Shown here piece by piece: positions 17,646-26,174 of a DNA stretch of 58,105 nt. Position 1 is the first letter of the stretch. Every line of letters begins with the position of its first letter. The translations under genes were made by a program, and so were the position numbers. Under the pieces are notes generated by a model that had not been told where the DNA came from, did no database searches, and was given only the letters and a program-made list of their open reading frames with translations. The stretch is taken from assembly GCA_947643415.1 (NCBI GenBank), contig CANRWA010000021.1, positions 1-58,105 of the forward strand. The letters run 5' to 3'. Source of the stretch: an uncultured Clostridia bacterium (GTDB lineage Bacteria; Bacillota; Clostridia; Lachnospirales; Lachnospiraceae).

Positions 17646-17663
17646 ATGGATGTCTGTGCTGTT
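17592..17663 (-). terminator. Terminator for the blaI-like gene with duplicated 3' arm
   Basis: On the - strand AACAGCACAG (17663-17654) can pair with CTGTGCTGTT at 17635-17626 or with the duplicated copy at 17608-17599, each followed by a T-run. Either hairpin would act as a rho-independent terminator. Confidence 0.75.
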
Positions 17664-17668
17664 ATAGA

Positions 17669-18043
17669 TCAAATCTGACGGTTTAACACACGCTGCAATT
17701 CAATAACCTGTTCTGTAGTAAGCCGGCGGCTACCAAGATATTCTATAATAAAATTGGTCAATGAACTATTATACATTTTTGACAGTAATACTTTAGTCTC
17801 AATTTCCTGGACATCTTTTTTAGTTACCTTTGCACGACAAAGGAAGCCAGGATCTTCACGAGTGATGGCACCTTTATCAATCAGACGCTTTATTACTGTA
17901 TAAGTTGTATTTTTTTCCCACCCAATATATTCTTTGATGATTTTGGAAATGTCTTTTGCAGCAAGGACTTTATTTGACCATAATAACTCCATTACATTTA
18001 ATTCCCCCTCATGAAGTCTCATTTCCTTTTTATTCCCACTCAT
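17669..18043 (-). CDS. BlaI/MecI-family transcriptional repressor without a visible sensor partner
   Basis: The 124-residue protein has the BlaI-type winged helix: LHEGELNVMELLW, the recognition-helix region KNTTYTVIKRLIDKG, and a C-terminal dimerisation part. Family repressors bind TACA-N-TGTA type dyads and are usually released by cleavage by the BlaR1/MecR1 membrane protease. No BlaR1 or beta-lactamase gene is next to it. Three matching dyads lie in its own leader, which indicates autoregulation. GGAGGGGG precedes the start. Targets elsewhere in the genome are unknown. Confidence 0.88.
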   Translation of the reverse strand: MSGNKKEMRLHEGELNVMELLWSNKVLAAKDISKIIKEYIGWEKNTTYTVIKRLIDKGAITREDPGFLCRAKVTKKDVQEIETKVLLSKMYNSSLTNFIIEYLGSRRLTTEQVIELQRVLNRQI

Positions 18044-18076
18044 TAAAAGATCACCCCCTCCTTTGTTTTTGCATTT

Positions 18077-18111
18077 CTACATGTGTAGCATAGCGTTCTC
18101 TACGCTTGTAG
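18077..18111. promoter_or_regulatory. Two BlaI-type operator dyads
   Basis: CTACATGTGTAG (18077-18088) and CTACGCTTGTAG (18100-18111) are near-perfect 12-base dyads in the untranslated leader of the repressor gene. They match the CTACA/TGTAG half-sites of BlaI/MecI operators. Confidence 0.75.
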
Positions 18112-18168
18112 ATAAAAACCAAAAGCCTTTCTACAGGTATATTACGTTTTCTTAAAAGAAGTAATCTT

Positions 18169-18198
18169 ATACTACACCTATAGTAGGCAAAAAGTCAA
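18169..18198 (-). promoter_or_regulatory. Promoter of the blaI-like gene with overlapping operator
   Basis: On the - strand TTGACT (18198-18193) and TAGTAT (18174-18169) are spaced by 18 bases. A 16-base dyad with TACTA/TAGTA arms (18170-18185) covers the -10 and part of the spacer, so bound repressor would block polymerase. Confidence 0.7.
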
Positions 18199-18230
18199 GG
18201 GTTTTCGGCATAAAAAATGCTTTTTTTTCC

Positions 18231-19163
18231 TTATTTTTCAAGGGTTTTCAGGACCTCTACAAAATATGGAGGAAGGGGTGCTTCTACTTCTATATATTGA
18301 TTTGTTCTTGGATGATTAAAACCTATGATACCAGCATGTAATGTCTGTCCCTGCAATTTTGAAAAACGTCCTGTGGGTTGTGGACCATATACTGTATCAC
18401 CAAGCAGAGGATGTTGAATATAAGACATGTGAACACGGATCTGATGGGTACGGCCTGTCTCCAGTTCACATTCAATATAGTTAAATTGATGATTCAGATG
18501 ATCAATGACACGGTAATGGGTAATAGCTCTCTTCCCAGACTGGTCAGCCGTTACAGCCATTTTTTTTCGGTCCACAGGATGTCTTCCTAAAGGTGCATCT
18601 ATCGTACCCTCCTCCATCATAAGATTATGATATACGACGGCCTGATAACGCCTTGTGATGGAGTGTACGCTAAGTTGTTCTGCGATAGAGCGGTGCGCCA
18701 GATCCGTCTTACAGACGATAAGGGCACCTGTTGTGTCCTTATCAATGCGATGGACGATACCAGGGCGTAGAACGCCATTTATGCCGGATAGGCGGCCGTT
18801 ACAATGATATAAGAGACCATTTACCAATGTGTGTGCCATATGCCCTGCTGCAGGGTGTACAACCATGTCCTTTGGCTTGTTTACTACCAGAAGGTCATCA
18901 TCTTCGTATAGAATATCCAAATTCATGTTTTCTGGTAATATTGCAAGGGTTTCAGGTTCTGGGATGTACAGTTTGATCTCATCAGCACAACAAACGGGAA
19001 CTTTAGTTTTTGTAATAAAGCTCCCGTTTCGCATAACATTTTCACTTTTTATCAATTTCTGCAGATAGGATCTTGAGAATGAAAGTTTCTCTGCCAGAAA
19101 CAAGTCAAGCCTCATCCCTTCCATCTCTGCAGGAACTATAAGAGTTAATTCTTCTTTTTCCAT
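18231..19163 (-). CDS. rluD: RluA-family 23S rRNA pseudouridine synthase (RluD-like)
   Basis: The 310-residue enzyme has an N-terminal S4 RNA-binding domain (MRLDLFLAEKLSFSRS) and a pseudouridine synthase domain with the catalytic motif GIVHRIDKDTTG. A TGRTHQIRVHM motif follows. RluD members modify the helix 69 region of 23S rRNA. It is the last gene of the leftward division cluster, and its start overlaps the end of lspA by 19 bases, so the pair is translationally coupled. Confidence 0.9.
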   Translation of the reverse strand: MEKEELTLIVPAEMEGMRLDLFLAEKLSFSRSYLQKLIKSENVMRNGSFITKTKVPVCCADEIKLYIPEPETLAILPENMNLDILYEDDDLLVVNKPKDMVVHPAAGHMAHTLVNGLLYHCNGRLSGINGVLRPGIVHRIDKDTTGALIVCKTDLAHRSIAEQLSVHSITRRYQAVVYHNLMMEEGTIDAPLGRHPVDRKKMAVTADQSGKRAITHYRVIDHLNHQFNYIECELETGRTHQIRVHMSYIQHPLLGDTVYGPQPTGRFSKLQGQTLHAGIIGFNHPRTNQYIEVEAPLPPYFVEVLKTLEK

Positions 19164-19645
19164 AATAATTCTTCTTCCTTATAATAAAACAAGAAACTGT
19201 GGATCAATAGAACCGCTGCGATACACACATAACAATCTGCAACATTAAATACAGGGAAATTGATCACTTCCACATAAATGAAATCAACAACATAATGCCA
19301 GCAGGCACGGTCAATAAAATTACCGATAGCGCCGGCTGACAAAAGTATTATTGTAAACCGCAGATACCAGTATCTGCGGGTAAAAGGAATCCTAGCATAA
19401 AAATATGCCATAGCACCTACCACAAGAATGGTGATAATTATGAACAGCCAGAAAGCATTCTGAAAAATCCCCCATGCTGCACCCCTGTTTTCCAAATAAT
19501 GCAGAGTGAGAATATCTGGTATCAGATCAATATCTCCCTTCATCAGAGTAAGAACTGCCCATTTCTTTGTCACACGATCCAGTAAGAGAAACAAAATGAA
19601 CATTGCTGAGAATACCAGATTCGTCACAATATATTTGTTTTTCAT
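19145..19645 (-). CDS. lspA: Lipoprotein signal peptidase (signal peptidase II)
   Basis: The 166-residue, four-helix membrane aspartyl protease removes signal peptides from diacylglyceryl-modified prolipoproteins. Conserved blocks are DRVTKKWA, LENRGAAWGIF, GAIGNFIDR and FNVADCYV; the two catalytic Asp lie in the last two. Its ATG overlaps the stop of divIVA (TAATG). It ends within the rluD start region. Confidence 0.95.
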   Translation of the reverse strand: MKNKYIVTNLVFSAMFILFLLLDRVTKKWAVLTLMKGDIDLIPDILTLHYLENRGAAWGIFQNAFWLFIIITILVVGAMAYFYARIPFTRRYWYLRFTIILLSAGAIGNFIDRACWHYVVDFIYVEVINFPVFNVADCYVCIAAVLLIHSFLFYYKEEELLWKKKN

Positions 19646-20772
19646 TAAAAATCATCAACGGAGCCTAGGAACTCAAATGGATCCTCCTCCTGCCCTTTCT
19701 TCTTTTTCTTTTTATTTCTTCCCCCAATATTCATACTTTGTAATAATGAATCTAGTGTTGGAGCCTCCTTTTTCTCTTCTGTAACTGGTTCCAGCACTTC
19801 CATATCCGGTTGTTTTACCCGTGCTGCCTTCGGCTTAATGTTAGAAGGAGAAGATGTTGCGGCGTCTGTCGGTTCTAAAACAAAGGCATCCTTTACCTGT
19901 ACGGGTTCTGCCTGAACCGGTTTACGCATATTGGAATCTGTCTGATAATTTTCGTGCGGTTCTTTTGACAGCTCATCTTTCTGCAGTTGTTGGAGAGAAT
20001 TCCTCAGATCAATAGTATCTGCTGTCAATACAGACATTTCATCCGTATTTCTTGCGGGATTTTGCCTTTTTACATCCTGCTGGAGTTTTTCATTTCGCAG
20101 ATCGGGTAAGACTACGGTTTTGTCAAGACCTTCTTGATGAGAGGAGGAATTGTCTGCAGCAGGCTCTATGATTCCTTCATCCGGAAGAAGTTCATCCATA
20201 GTGGCAGATCCTGGTGTAAATGATCTCTTCTCGTCTGCTGATTCCTCTGTTGCTCCTCTCATTGTCTCCTGCATTGGCGGCAATGAATTCCGGGAAGAAT
20301 GTAATCCTTCTAGTTCGGGAGAATAGACATCGAAGGACTCACTGGTAACAAGTTCCAATTGTGCTGCTGCTACCTGTTTTAACTGCATCTTATACTGATT
20401 AAATTGTTGTATGAGTGTGACACACTTATCTTTTATTTTCTCATATTCCTGTTCGGCATTCGACACAATCTTAGATGCCTTGGTATTCGCATCTTTCTCT
20501 ATGGCTTCCGCTTTCAGCAGCGCAGCATCCTTGGTCTCCTTTGATGTTTTTTCAGCCAACACAAGAGCCTTCTGCATGGTGGATTCAATAGAGCGGTAAT
20601 ACTGAATCCCATCACTGAGGGTCTTAACTTTTTTTTGAAGTTCCTGAACTTCATTGAATGCCTCTTTGTAATTTTCAAGTAAAAGGTCAATATAGTCATC
20701 AACCTCTGCTTTATCATATTTTTTCTTCTTTGTCATTACTTTTTTATTCTGTAGATCCAACGGCGATAACAT
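19645..20772 (-). CDS. divIVA: DivIVA-domain cell-division/polarity protein
   Basis: About 375 residues. The N-terminal DivIVA domain starts LSPLDLQNKK and has a YDKAEVDDYIDLL segment, followed by a coiled coil to about residue 160. The remainder is a long, low-complexity acidic and Pro-rich tail ending in a Lys run and an acidic cap. DivIVA recognises negatively curved membrane at poles and septa and recruits partners. Bacillus DivIVA is about 164 residues, so the tail doubles the protein. ATG 20772 is preferred since GGAGG lies 9 bases upstream; the ATG at 20778 is only 3 bases from it. Confidence 0.88.
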   Translation of the reverse strand: MLSPLDLQNKKVMTKKKKYDKAEVDDYIDLLLENYKEAFNEVQELQKKVKTLSDGIQYYRSIESTMQKALVLAEKTSKETKDAALLKAEAIEKDANTKASKIVSNAEQEYEKIKDKCVTLIQQFNQYKMQLKQVAAAQLELVTSESFDVYSPELEGLHSSRNSLPPMQETMRGATEESADEKRSFTPGSATMDELLPDEGIIEPAADNSSSHQEGLDKTVVLPDLRNEKLQQDVKRQNPARNTDEMSVLTADTIDLRNSLQQLQKDELSKEPHENYQTDSNMRKPVQAEPVQVKDAFVLEPTDAATSSPSNIKPKAARVKQPDMEVLEPVTEEKKEAPTLDSLLQSMNIGGRNKKKKKKGQEEDPFEFLGSVDDF

Positions 20773-20787
20773 CGACATATTCCTCCC

Positions 20788-21558
20788 TTATATATATTTA
20801 TATATTGTAATTTTTTGTTTTCCTTTTTTTGTAAAAGCATTTTCTGGTATGTAGAGCCGGAATTTACCATATCCCCGGATCGTAACGACCATACCATCTT
20901 TACAGATAAAGCTTACAGATGTACGCTGAAGATGGTCTGCTACCACACAGCCCTGCCGGATTATTTCCGCTGCTTTGCTACGGGAAATCCCTGCCATGGC
21001 AGATACGATATTATCCAGACGGACAGATGCCACACTGTTCCCCTGTTCCAAATATTGTTGAGGGGGAATCTCCTCTGCCGATTCGAGGATCTCACAGATG
21101 ATTTGTGTATGCTTTACCCTAATAAAGTTTTCTACAACAAAAGAAGCGAATTCTTCTTTACAGAATACATAAGCAGTTTTATCGCAGATACGGATATCTC
21201 CGATCTTCGACCGCTCCATTCCCAAATTCAAAATCGCTCCCAAATAATCCCGGTGTTCTAAAAACTGGGTATACCGTTCATTCAATGGTGTTACCCGGAT
21301 ACAGACAACAGGAAATATTTCGTACCCTGTATCCGTCCAGTCTTTTGGAAAAAAACCAGCTGTTACATGATCACAATCCATATGACCGCCCCAATATGCT
21401 GTCTGCACTCCTCTGTCCTGTACAGGAAGTGAAGATAACAGCATATATTCCGATGTTGCCAGAAAGTCAGTAAATACCGGGTAATTCCCCTGATAAGCCC
21501 GGTCTGCCAGGTCTAGCATATGTCTGGCAAAAAACTGATTTTTCTTTTCATCTTTCAT
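20788..21558 (-). CDS. ylmH: YlmH family S4-domain RNA-binding protein
   Basis: The 256-residue protein has the YlmH N-terminal domain (KNQFFARHMLDLADRAY, then YEIFPVVCIRV) and a C-terminal S4 domain (SVRLDNIVSAMAGISRSKA). Homologues bind RNA or ribosomes, and the gene is conserved in the Gram-positive division cluster between sepF and divIVA. Its start codon overlaps the sepF stop (TAATG). The ylmG gene, usual in this cluster elsewhere, is absent. Confidence 0.9.
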   Translation of the reverse strand: MKDEKKNQFFARHMLDLADRAYQGNYPVFTDFLATSEYMLLSSLPVQDRGVQTAYWGGHMDCDHVTAGFFPKDWTDTGYEIFPVVCIRVTPLNERYTQFLEHRDYLGAILNLGMERSKIGDIRICDKTAYVFCKEEFASFVVENFIRVKHTQIICEILESAEEIPPQQYLEQGNSVASVRLDNIVSAMAGISRSKAAEIIRQGCVVADHLQRTSVSFICKDGMVVTIRGYGKFRLYIPENAFTKKGKQKITIYKYI

Positions 21559-22073
21559 TAGAATTCACGATTAAGGAGTGGCATTACTGTGACATTGCCA
21601 TCAACATTCAGGGAATCACCACTAATATCTACATTTTCCGGTGTAAAAATAAAGATATACTTCGATATCTGATGATATTTTCCGTTAATGGCATAGATAC
21701 ACCCGGATATAAAATCCATGATACGCTGGGCATCGCCGGGATCAAAGCCTTCTAAATTAACAATGACAGGACGGTTTGCCAGCAGCATATTGCAGATTTC
21801 CTCAGAGTCCTCAAACCTGTTTGGTTTGATCACACTGACAGCAAGAGAGGAACGGCTCATAGGAACCACTTTTGGTTTACTGCCAAGAAAACCATTTTTC
21901 TGTTTTGGTTCTTCCTCATAGTCCATCGCAGGCTGGGGTCGGGTCGGCGCCTTTTTTCGAACAGGTTCAGATGTTCTCTCTGCATATGCCTCTTCTTCGT
22001 ATCCTATATCATCATACTCATCTAATTCTTCATCATCTAGTTTAAAGAAATTTAATATAGAATTCAAACCCAT
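21558..22073 (-). CDS. sepF: Cell division protein SepF
   Basis: The 171-residue protein opens with an amphipathic membrane anchor (MGLNSILNFFKL), then an acidic linker, then the SepF core with MLLANRPVIVNLEGFD, AQRIMDFISG and NGKYHQISKYIFIFTP. SepF tethers FtsZ to the membrane and helps organise the septum. GGAAAGGAT lies upstream of the ATG. It is between yggS and ylmH in the leftward cluster. Confidence 0.93.
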   Translation of the reverse strand: MGLNSILNFFKLDDEELDEYDDIGYEEEAYAERTSEPVRKKAPTRPQPAMDYEEEPKQKNGFLGSKPKVVPMSRSSLAVSVIKPNRFEDSEEICNMLLANRPVIVNLEGFDPGDAQRIMDFISGCIYAINGKYHQISKYIFIFTPENVDISGDSLNVDGNVTVMPLLNREF

Positions 22074-22099
22074 TTTTTAATCCTTTCCAGCCGATCTTC

Positions 22100-22792
22100 T
22101 CAGCTTATGTATATTCTGTCTCCAAAAATGCCGGTACCAACACGTACATAAGTAGCCCCTTCTTCAATGGCTACTTCATAGTCACCAGTCATTCCCATGG
22201 AAAGCTCATCCATATTAACATTATCAATGTTTTTACGATTAATGTCAACTAGTAATTTATTCAAATTTCTAAAATGTATCCTGTTTTCCTCCGAATTTTC
22301 AACAAATGGTGCAATCGTCATAAGTCCATGTATCCTAATATTGGAAAATCCTGCTATTTCTCGTATAACGTCTTCTGTTTCTTCTGGCATAAGACCAAAT
22401 TTAGATTCTTCTTTTGCCATGTTCACTTCAATGAGAATGTGTGCCAGTTCCCCCTGTTTTTCAAAATCCGTCTGAATCTGTTTTGCCAGCCGGAGAGAAT
22501 CCACGGAATGGATTCTTTTTACCCTGCCGACGATCTGCCGGACTTTATTTCTCTGCAGATGACCGATCAGATGCCAGTCCAGAGGTTCTGAGATCTGTTC
22601 CTGTTTTTCCAGCAGTTCCTGTACTTTGTTTTCACCAAATGTAACAATATGTGAATTCATTGCTTCCCGAATCATCTCTACCGGTTTTGTCTTACTGACA
22701 GCAATAAGGGTAACATCATCCCGGTCCCTTCCTGACCGCTCACATGCTTTTCTTATCTTCTCTTCTACTGTAATTAGGTTTTCCTTTACCAT
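22100..22792 (-). CDS. yggS: YggS/PROSC-family pyridoxal phosphate homeostasis protein
   Basis: The 230-residue TIM-barrel protein binds PLP without known catalytic activity and keeps free PLP and amino-acid pools balanced. The PLP Lys lies in TLIAVSKTKP, and the phosphate-binding C-terminal region reads YVRVGTGIFG. WHLIGHLQRNK and LSMGMTGDYE are also typical. ATG 22792 is chosen because GAGAGG is 9 bases upstream; the ATG three codons further up abuts that site. It is 19 bases after the HlyD-like gene. Confidence 0.93.
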   Translation of the reverse strand: MVKENLITVEEKIRKACERSGRDRDDVTLIAVSKTKPVEMIREAMNSHIVTFGENKVQELLEKQEQISEPLDWHLIGHLQRNKVRQIVGRVKRIHSVDSLRLAKQIQTDFEKQGELAHILIEVNMAKEESKFGLMPEETEDVIREIAGFSNIRIHGLMTIAPFVENSEENRIHFRNLNKLLVDINRKNIDNVNMDELSMGMTGDYEVAIEEGATYVRVGTGIFGDRIYIS

Positions 22793-22811
22793 TTTTGTCA
22801 TCCTCTCAAAT

Positions 22812-24185
22812 TTATATAAAATCATCATCACTTAGCGCTGATGGTTCTACTACGATATGGTCAAATGCCGACAAACCGCCGGATGTCATATCAGAAACAA
22901 TCGTATACTCTTTATTCTGATACAGAATATCTATGGGTCGGAACTCACAATATCCTTCATTGACACAATACACTCCCTGCAAGGGTTCTTTTGAACTCAC
23001 AATATAATCTTCTCCTGATTTATGATTCATCAGGACATCGCCACCAGTGACCACACTACTGTCCACATAATATTTATCTTGTGTAAAAAAATAGTGACCA
23101 AGACTGGTAAATTGTTTTGTAATCTTGCCTTCCTCTGTCCTGACCTGTTTGATAACGCCATTTCCTTCATCACCTTTTGTGATTACATCGGCGGGCAGAG
23201 TATAGTAATCTTTCTTCAATATGGAACTATTCGGTATCTTCAATCCCTCTGCCGTTCTTAGATTGAACTCAAACTGTAAAAAACGGTCATTGATATAACG
23301 CTCCATATAGCGGGCGGTTGTCAGGGTGGCAAAATGTATATCCCCCTGATCCCACAATTCAACGGATGCATTAAAAGAAATACCATCCTTATTTATCGTT
23401 ATCCTGACAGAATCAGATGCTTTCAGTCTCTCGTAATAATCGTTATTAAGACGTGCTGTCAGTGACCAGGTATTATCTGTGACAAGTTTATACACAGGGC
23501 TGCCTGATGGCAGCATGTCTGCTGTTTTGATCTGCTGTCTTGTGGATTGTGCATATTGGTCTAAAATTTCCGGGGTGATATCGGTTTTTTTCATTGATTC
23601 AAATCCATCAATGGAATAAGATATCACTCCGTTTTTAGGTGCTGTATACTTTGTAAAACTCTTATCCTGTCCAGCAGATTTCAATGCCTTATTAACATCA
23701 CTATAGAGATTTCCATTTGTTTTTTCAAAATATACGTTATTGATATCATATTTCAGATTTTCTATCTGTGAATAGGAAGACAGGGAAAAATTATTCTGAA
23801 AAGAAGAGATCACCTCACGCATGGCAGTTATGCTTTCTGTATTTTTATTCGTCTCCTGTAATTGTTCCAGCATTCCGCTGACCTCACCATTGGTATCCAG
23901 AGTATATACCACATCACCTGTTCCTACCCTGTTCCCTTCTGCGTTATAATAATTGATATAACCTTCCCGGTCTGTACTCACCACCTCTTCGGAACGGAGA
24001 ACAAATCCATATAAAGGTGAATCATCTGATATCTGTGTTGTATTCACCTCATAGATTGATATATGTTCTTCTGTTAGATAACCCCATGTGAGAACCACAA
24101 TATAAATGATGATAAGCAAAAATATGAACAGAGCCAGATTAGGCCGAAAACGTCTTTTCATCGGAACTACTTTTCTGGATGCCAT
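22812..24185 (-). CDS. HlyD-like membrane-anchored protein of the division cluster
   Basis: The 457-residue protein has a basic N-terminus, one transmembrane helix (about 17-40) and an extracellular part. It contains a split biotinyl-lipoyl-like region (GYINYYNAEGNRVGTGDVVY, then KNGVISYSIDGFESM near 180) around a coiled segment, which is the plan of HlyD-type adaptor proteins. No ABC transporter or outer-membrane partner is encoded nearby, and the gene heads the sepF-ylmH-divIVA run, so a role in the envelope or division is more likely than export. That role is inference. A GGAG site precedes the ATG. Confidence 0.65.
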   Translation of the reverse strand: MASRKVVPMKRRFRPNLALFIFLLIIIYIVVLTWGYLTEEHISIYEVNTTQISDDSPLYGFVLRSEEVVSTDREGYINYYNAEGNRVGTGDVVYTLDTNGEVSGMLEQLQETNKNTESITAMREVISSFQNNFSLSSYSQIENLKYDINNVYFEKTNGNLYSDVNKALKSAGQDKSFTKYTAPKNGVISYSIDGFESMKKTDITPEILDQYAQSTRQQIKTADMLPSGSPVYKLVTDNTWSLTARLNNDYYERLKASDSVRITINKDGISFNASVELWDQGDIHFATLTTARYMERYINDRFLQFEFNLRTAEGLKIPNSSILKKDYYTLPADVITKGDEGNGVIKQVRTEEGKITKQFTSLGHYFFTQDKYYVDSSVVTGGDVLMNHKSGEDYIVSSKEPLQGVYCVNEGYCEFRPIDILYQNKEYTIVSDMTSGGLSAFDHIVVEPSALSDDDFI

Positions 24186-24206
24186 AAATTGATCTCCTTT
24201 CTTCGC

Positions 24207-24242
24207 AGTTCAATGGCGCCATTTGAACCCGCCGTTGAGCTA
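24207..24242. repeat. Palindromic repeat, family 2, copy A
   Basis: An imperfect hairpin with AGTTCAATGGCG and CGCCGTTGAGCTA arms and a CATTTGAACC-type loop. It matches the reverse complement of copy B at 42541-42578. It sits just upstream of the HlyD-like gene, between divergent genes. Confidence 0.8.
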
Positions 24243-24311
24243 ACTTATCATCATATAAATGTATAATTTCCATTCCTTTCTGCCACACTAATACAAAAGG
24301 AGGTATGCAAA

Positions 24312-24506
24312 ATGAAAGGATTGGATTATACTGTACTGATCTTAGTCGTTATTGGTGCCGTAAACTGGGGGCTGGTCGGTTTCTTTGGTCTTGATCTTGT
24401 TGCCTTTATCTGCGGCAATATGACGATCATATCCCGTATTATCTATGCTGTCATTGGTGTGTGTGGATTATATGCACTCAGTTATCTTGGCAGAATAGGA
24501 AATTAG
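24312..24506 (+). CDS. DUF378 small membrane protein
   Basis: The 64-residue protein consists of two transmembrane helices. It opens KGLDYTVLILVVIGAVNWG and has the GLVGFFGLDLV segment that defines DUF378. Function is unknown. AAAAGGAGG lies 7 bases before the ATG. It is the only rightward gene between two leftward clusters, so it has its own promoter, which I could not place with confidence. Confidence 0.88.
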   Translation: MKGLDYTVLILVVIGAVNWGLVGFFGLDLVAFICGNMTIISRIIYAVIGVCGLYALSYLGRIGN

Positions 24507-24510
24507 TATG

Positions 24511-24550
24511 AAAAAGGCACTGCGGCGTACTCTTAATGATATAGCGCCGC
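24511..24550 (-). terminator. Terminator of the mgsA transcript
   Basis: On the - strand GCGGCG (24550-24545) pairs with CGCCGC (24527-24522), and a TTTTT follows after a short AGTGCC spacer. It begins directly after the mgsA stop codon. Confidence 0.5.
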
Positions 24551-24949
24551 TTACATACGTACCAATTCACGCCAGTCCAGATCACCGCGTTCCAATGCCT
24601 TAACCAGCAATTCTGCTGTTGCCACATTAGTCGCCAGTGGGATATTATGTATATCACAGAGACGGAATACCGGGTCTGTATCCGGTTCATGCATCTTTGG
24701 TGTCAATGGATCGCGGAGAAAGATTACCAGATCCATTTCATTATTTTCAATCTGTGCACCAAGCTGTTTTTCTCCTCCAAGATGCCCGGCAAGGAATTTA
24801 TGGATCGTCAGATTGGTGACTTCTTCGATCAGCCGGCCTGTTGTGCCTGTTGCAAATATAGTGTGTTTATTTAGTATTCCCCGATAAGCGATACAGAAGT
24901 TCTGCATCAGTATTTTTTTTGAATCGTGTGCGATCAACCCAATATTCAT
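24551..24949 (-). CDS. mgsA: Methylglyoxal synthase-like protein
   Basis: The 132-residue protein matches methylglyoxal synthase, which converts dihydroxyacetone phosphate to methylglyoxal plus phosphate. Conserved parts are LIAHDSKK, ATGTTGRLI, FLRDPL, and ATNVATAELL. The catalytic Asp of the usual GGDQQ motif is replaced by Glu (GGEKQLGA), and the Trp of FFWDPL by Arg. Activity should therefore not be assumed. ATG 24949 is chosen because GAAAGGAG lies 9 bases upstream. It is the last gene of the mre-min-rodA run, 17 bases after rodA. Confidence 0.82.
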   Translation of the reverse strand: MNIGLIAHDSKKILMQNFCIAYRGILNKHTIFATGTTGRLIEEVTNLTIHKFLAGHLGGEKQLGAQIENNEMDLVIFLRDPLTPKMHEPDTDPVFRLCDIHNIPLATNVATAELLVKALERGDLDWRELVRM

Positions 24950-24966
24950 TATATAGTCTCCTTTCT

Positions 24967-26139
24967 TCAATGAAGTTCAAAGTTATTGCTGCCCCGGTTT
25001 GGCTGAATCCCAATATTTAGTAAAATACCTATCGCCATCATGTTGCCAAAAAGAGATGTCATGCCATAGCTGAGGAAAGGAAGTGGCAGACCCGTGTTTG
25101 GCAATAAAGAAGTTGTAACCCCAATGTTAATAAATATCTGAATAAAAAACATAGAACCAATTCCCACTGCAATCAGCATCCCCATATAATCCTTTGCATT
25201 TTTGGCCTTTAAAAAACATTTAATGATAACCACAGAAAGGAGAATAAGGACCACTAAGCAGCCAATAAATCCGAATTCTTCGCTGAGAGGAGTCCAGATA
25301 AAATCACTCTCTGTAACATCAACTAATGAATAATTCCTGGTGGACTCATCTCCCTCCAGAAGTTTCCCATATAACTTCCCTGAGGCGATGGATAACACAG
25401 AATTATTCTGTTGGTACATGGCACCAAGTTCATGTCCTTCCGGATGAAGCCATGCCAGAATACGATTCAACTGATATTTACGGCTGCCGGTAAAGAGAAT
25501 CTGATTTGGCTGCTGGATATACCAGAATAAAAATCCGATGACTGGTATGACAACGGCTGAAACAGAGCCAAGGATCCTATATCCAATTCCGGAACAGGCA
25601 AGCATCATCACAAGGATCATGATGATCACGATACTGGAAGAAAGGTCAGACTGAATCAGTATAAAGCTTGTAGGAATGAGTGCAATCAGGCAGGCAAGAA
25701 AAAAATTACGGAATCTCTGCAGATTTTTTCCCCGTGCCTTATTAAAAAATACAGCAAGAGACAGTATCACTGCCAGCTTACATACCTCCGACGGCTGGAA
25801 TATAAAACCACCAATATTCAGCCACCGAAAAGAATTTGTACCCTGGTTTGTGCCCAAAGGTGACAATTTCGTACCCGCAGCCATCAATGTTGATACAATA
25901 TAGATAACTGGTGCATACAGACAAAGATCGTGATAGTCTATAATTGAAAAGAAAGCGATGATACAGAGTCCTGCCACAATACTGAAGATCTGACGGATCA
26001 TTGAAAAGTGAGCCTGTACCAGAGAGAGTACAAACGTACTGATCAAAGTCAGAATCAAAACTACTATGACAAGGGAGATATCATAGTTTTTCCAATTATA
26101 CCGTTTTATCTGAAACCATTGCTGTATTTTTTCCCGCAT
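24967..26139 (-). CDS. rodA: SEDS peptidoglycan glycosyltransferase RodA
   Basis: The 390-residue protein has about ten transmembrane helices with the SEDS signature blocks FQPSEVCKLA, LIQSDLSSSIV, TESDFIWTPLSEEFGF and GLPLPFLSYG. SEDS proteins polymerise lipid II into glycan strands together with a class B PBP. Clustering with mreBCD and PBP2 points to the elongation (RodA) rather than division (FtsW) role. It follows minE by about 35 bases. Confidence 0.92.
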   Translation of the reverse strand: MREKIQQWFQIKRYNWKNYDISLVIVVLILTLISTFVLSLVQAHFSMIRQIFSIVAGLCIIAFFSIIDYHDLCLYAPVIYIVSTLMAAGTKLSPLGTNQGTNSFRWLNIGGFIFQPSEVCKLAVILSLAVFFNKARGKNLQRFRNFFLACLIALIPTSFILIQSDLSSSIVIIMILVMMLACSGIGYRILGSVSAVVIPVIGFLFWYIQQPNQILFTGSRKYQLNRILAWLHPEGHELGAMYQQNNSVLSIASGKLYGKLLEGDESTRNYSLVDVTESDFIWTPLSEEFGFIGCLVVLILLSVVIIKCFLKAKNAKDYMGMLIAVGIGSMFFIQIFINIGVTTSLLPNTGLPLPFLSYGMTSLFGNMMAIGILLNIGIQPNRGSNNFELH

Positions 26140-26174
26140 GCTAAATCCCGCCTCTTATTCAATCTCACATTTGT

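Noticed and set aside
24207..24242. tRNA gene suggested by the TTCAAAT and TAGCTCAA words
   Set aside because: No cloverleaf can be formed; the sequence is a simple hairpin repeated elsewhere.
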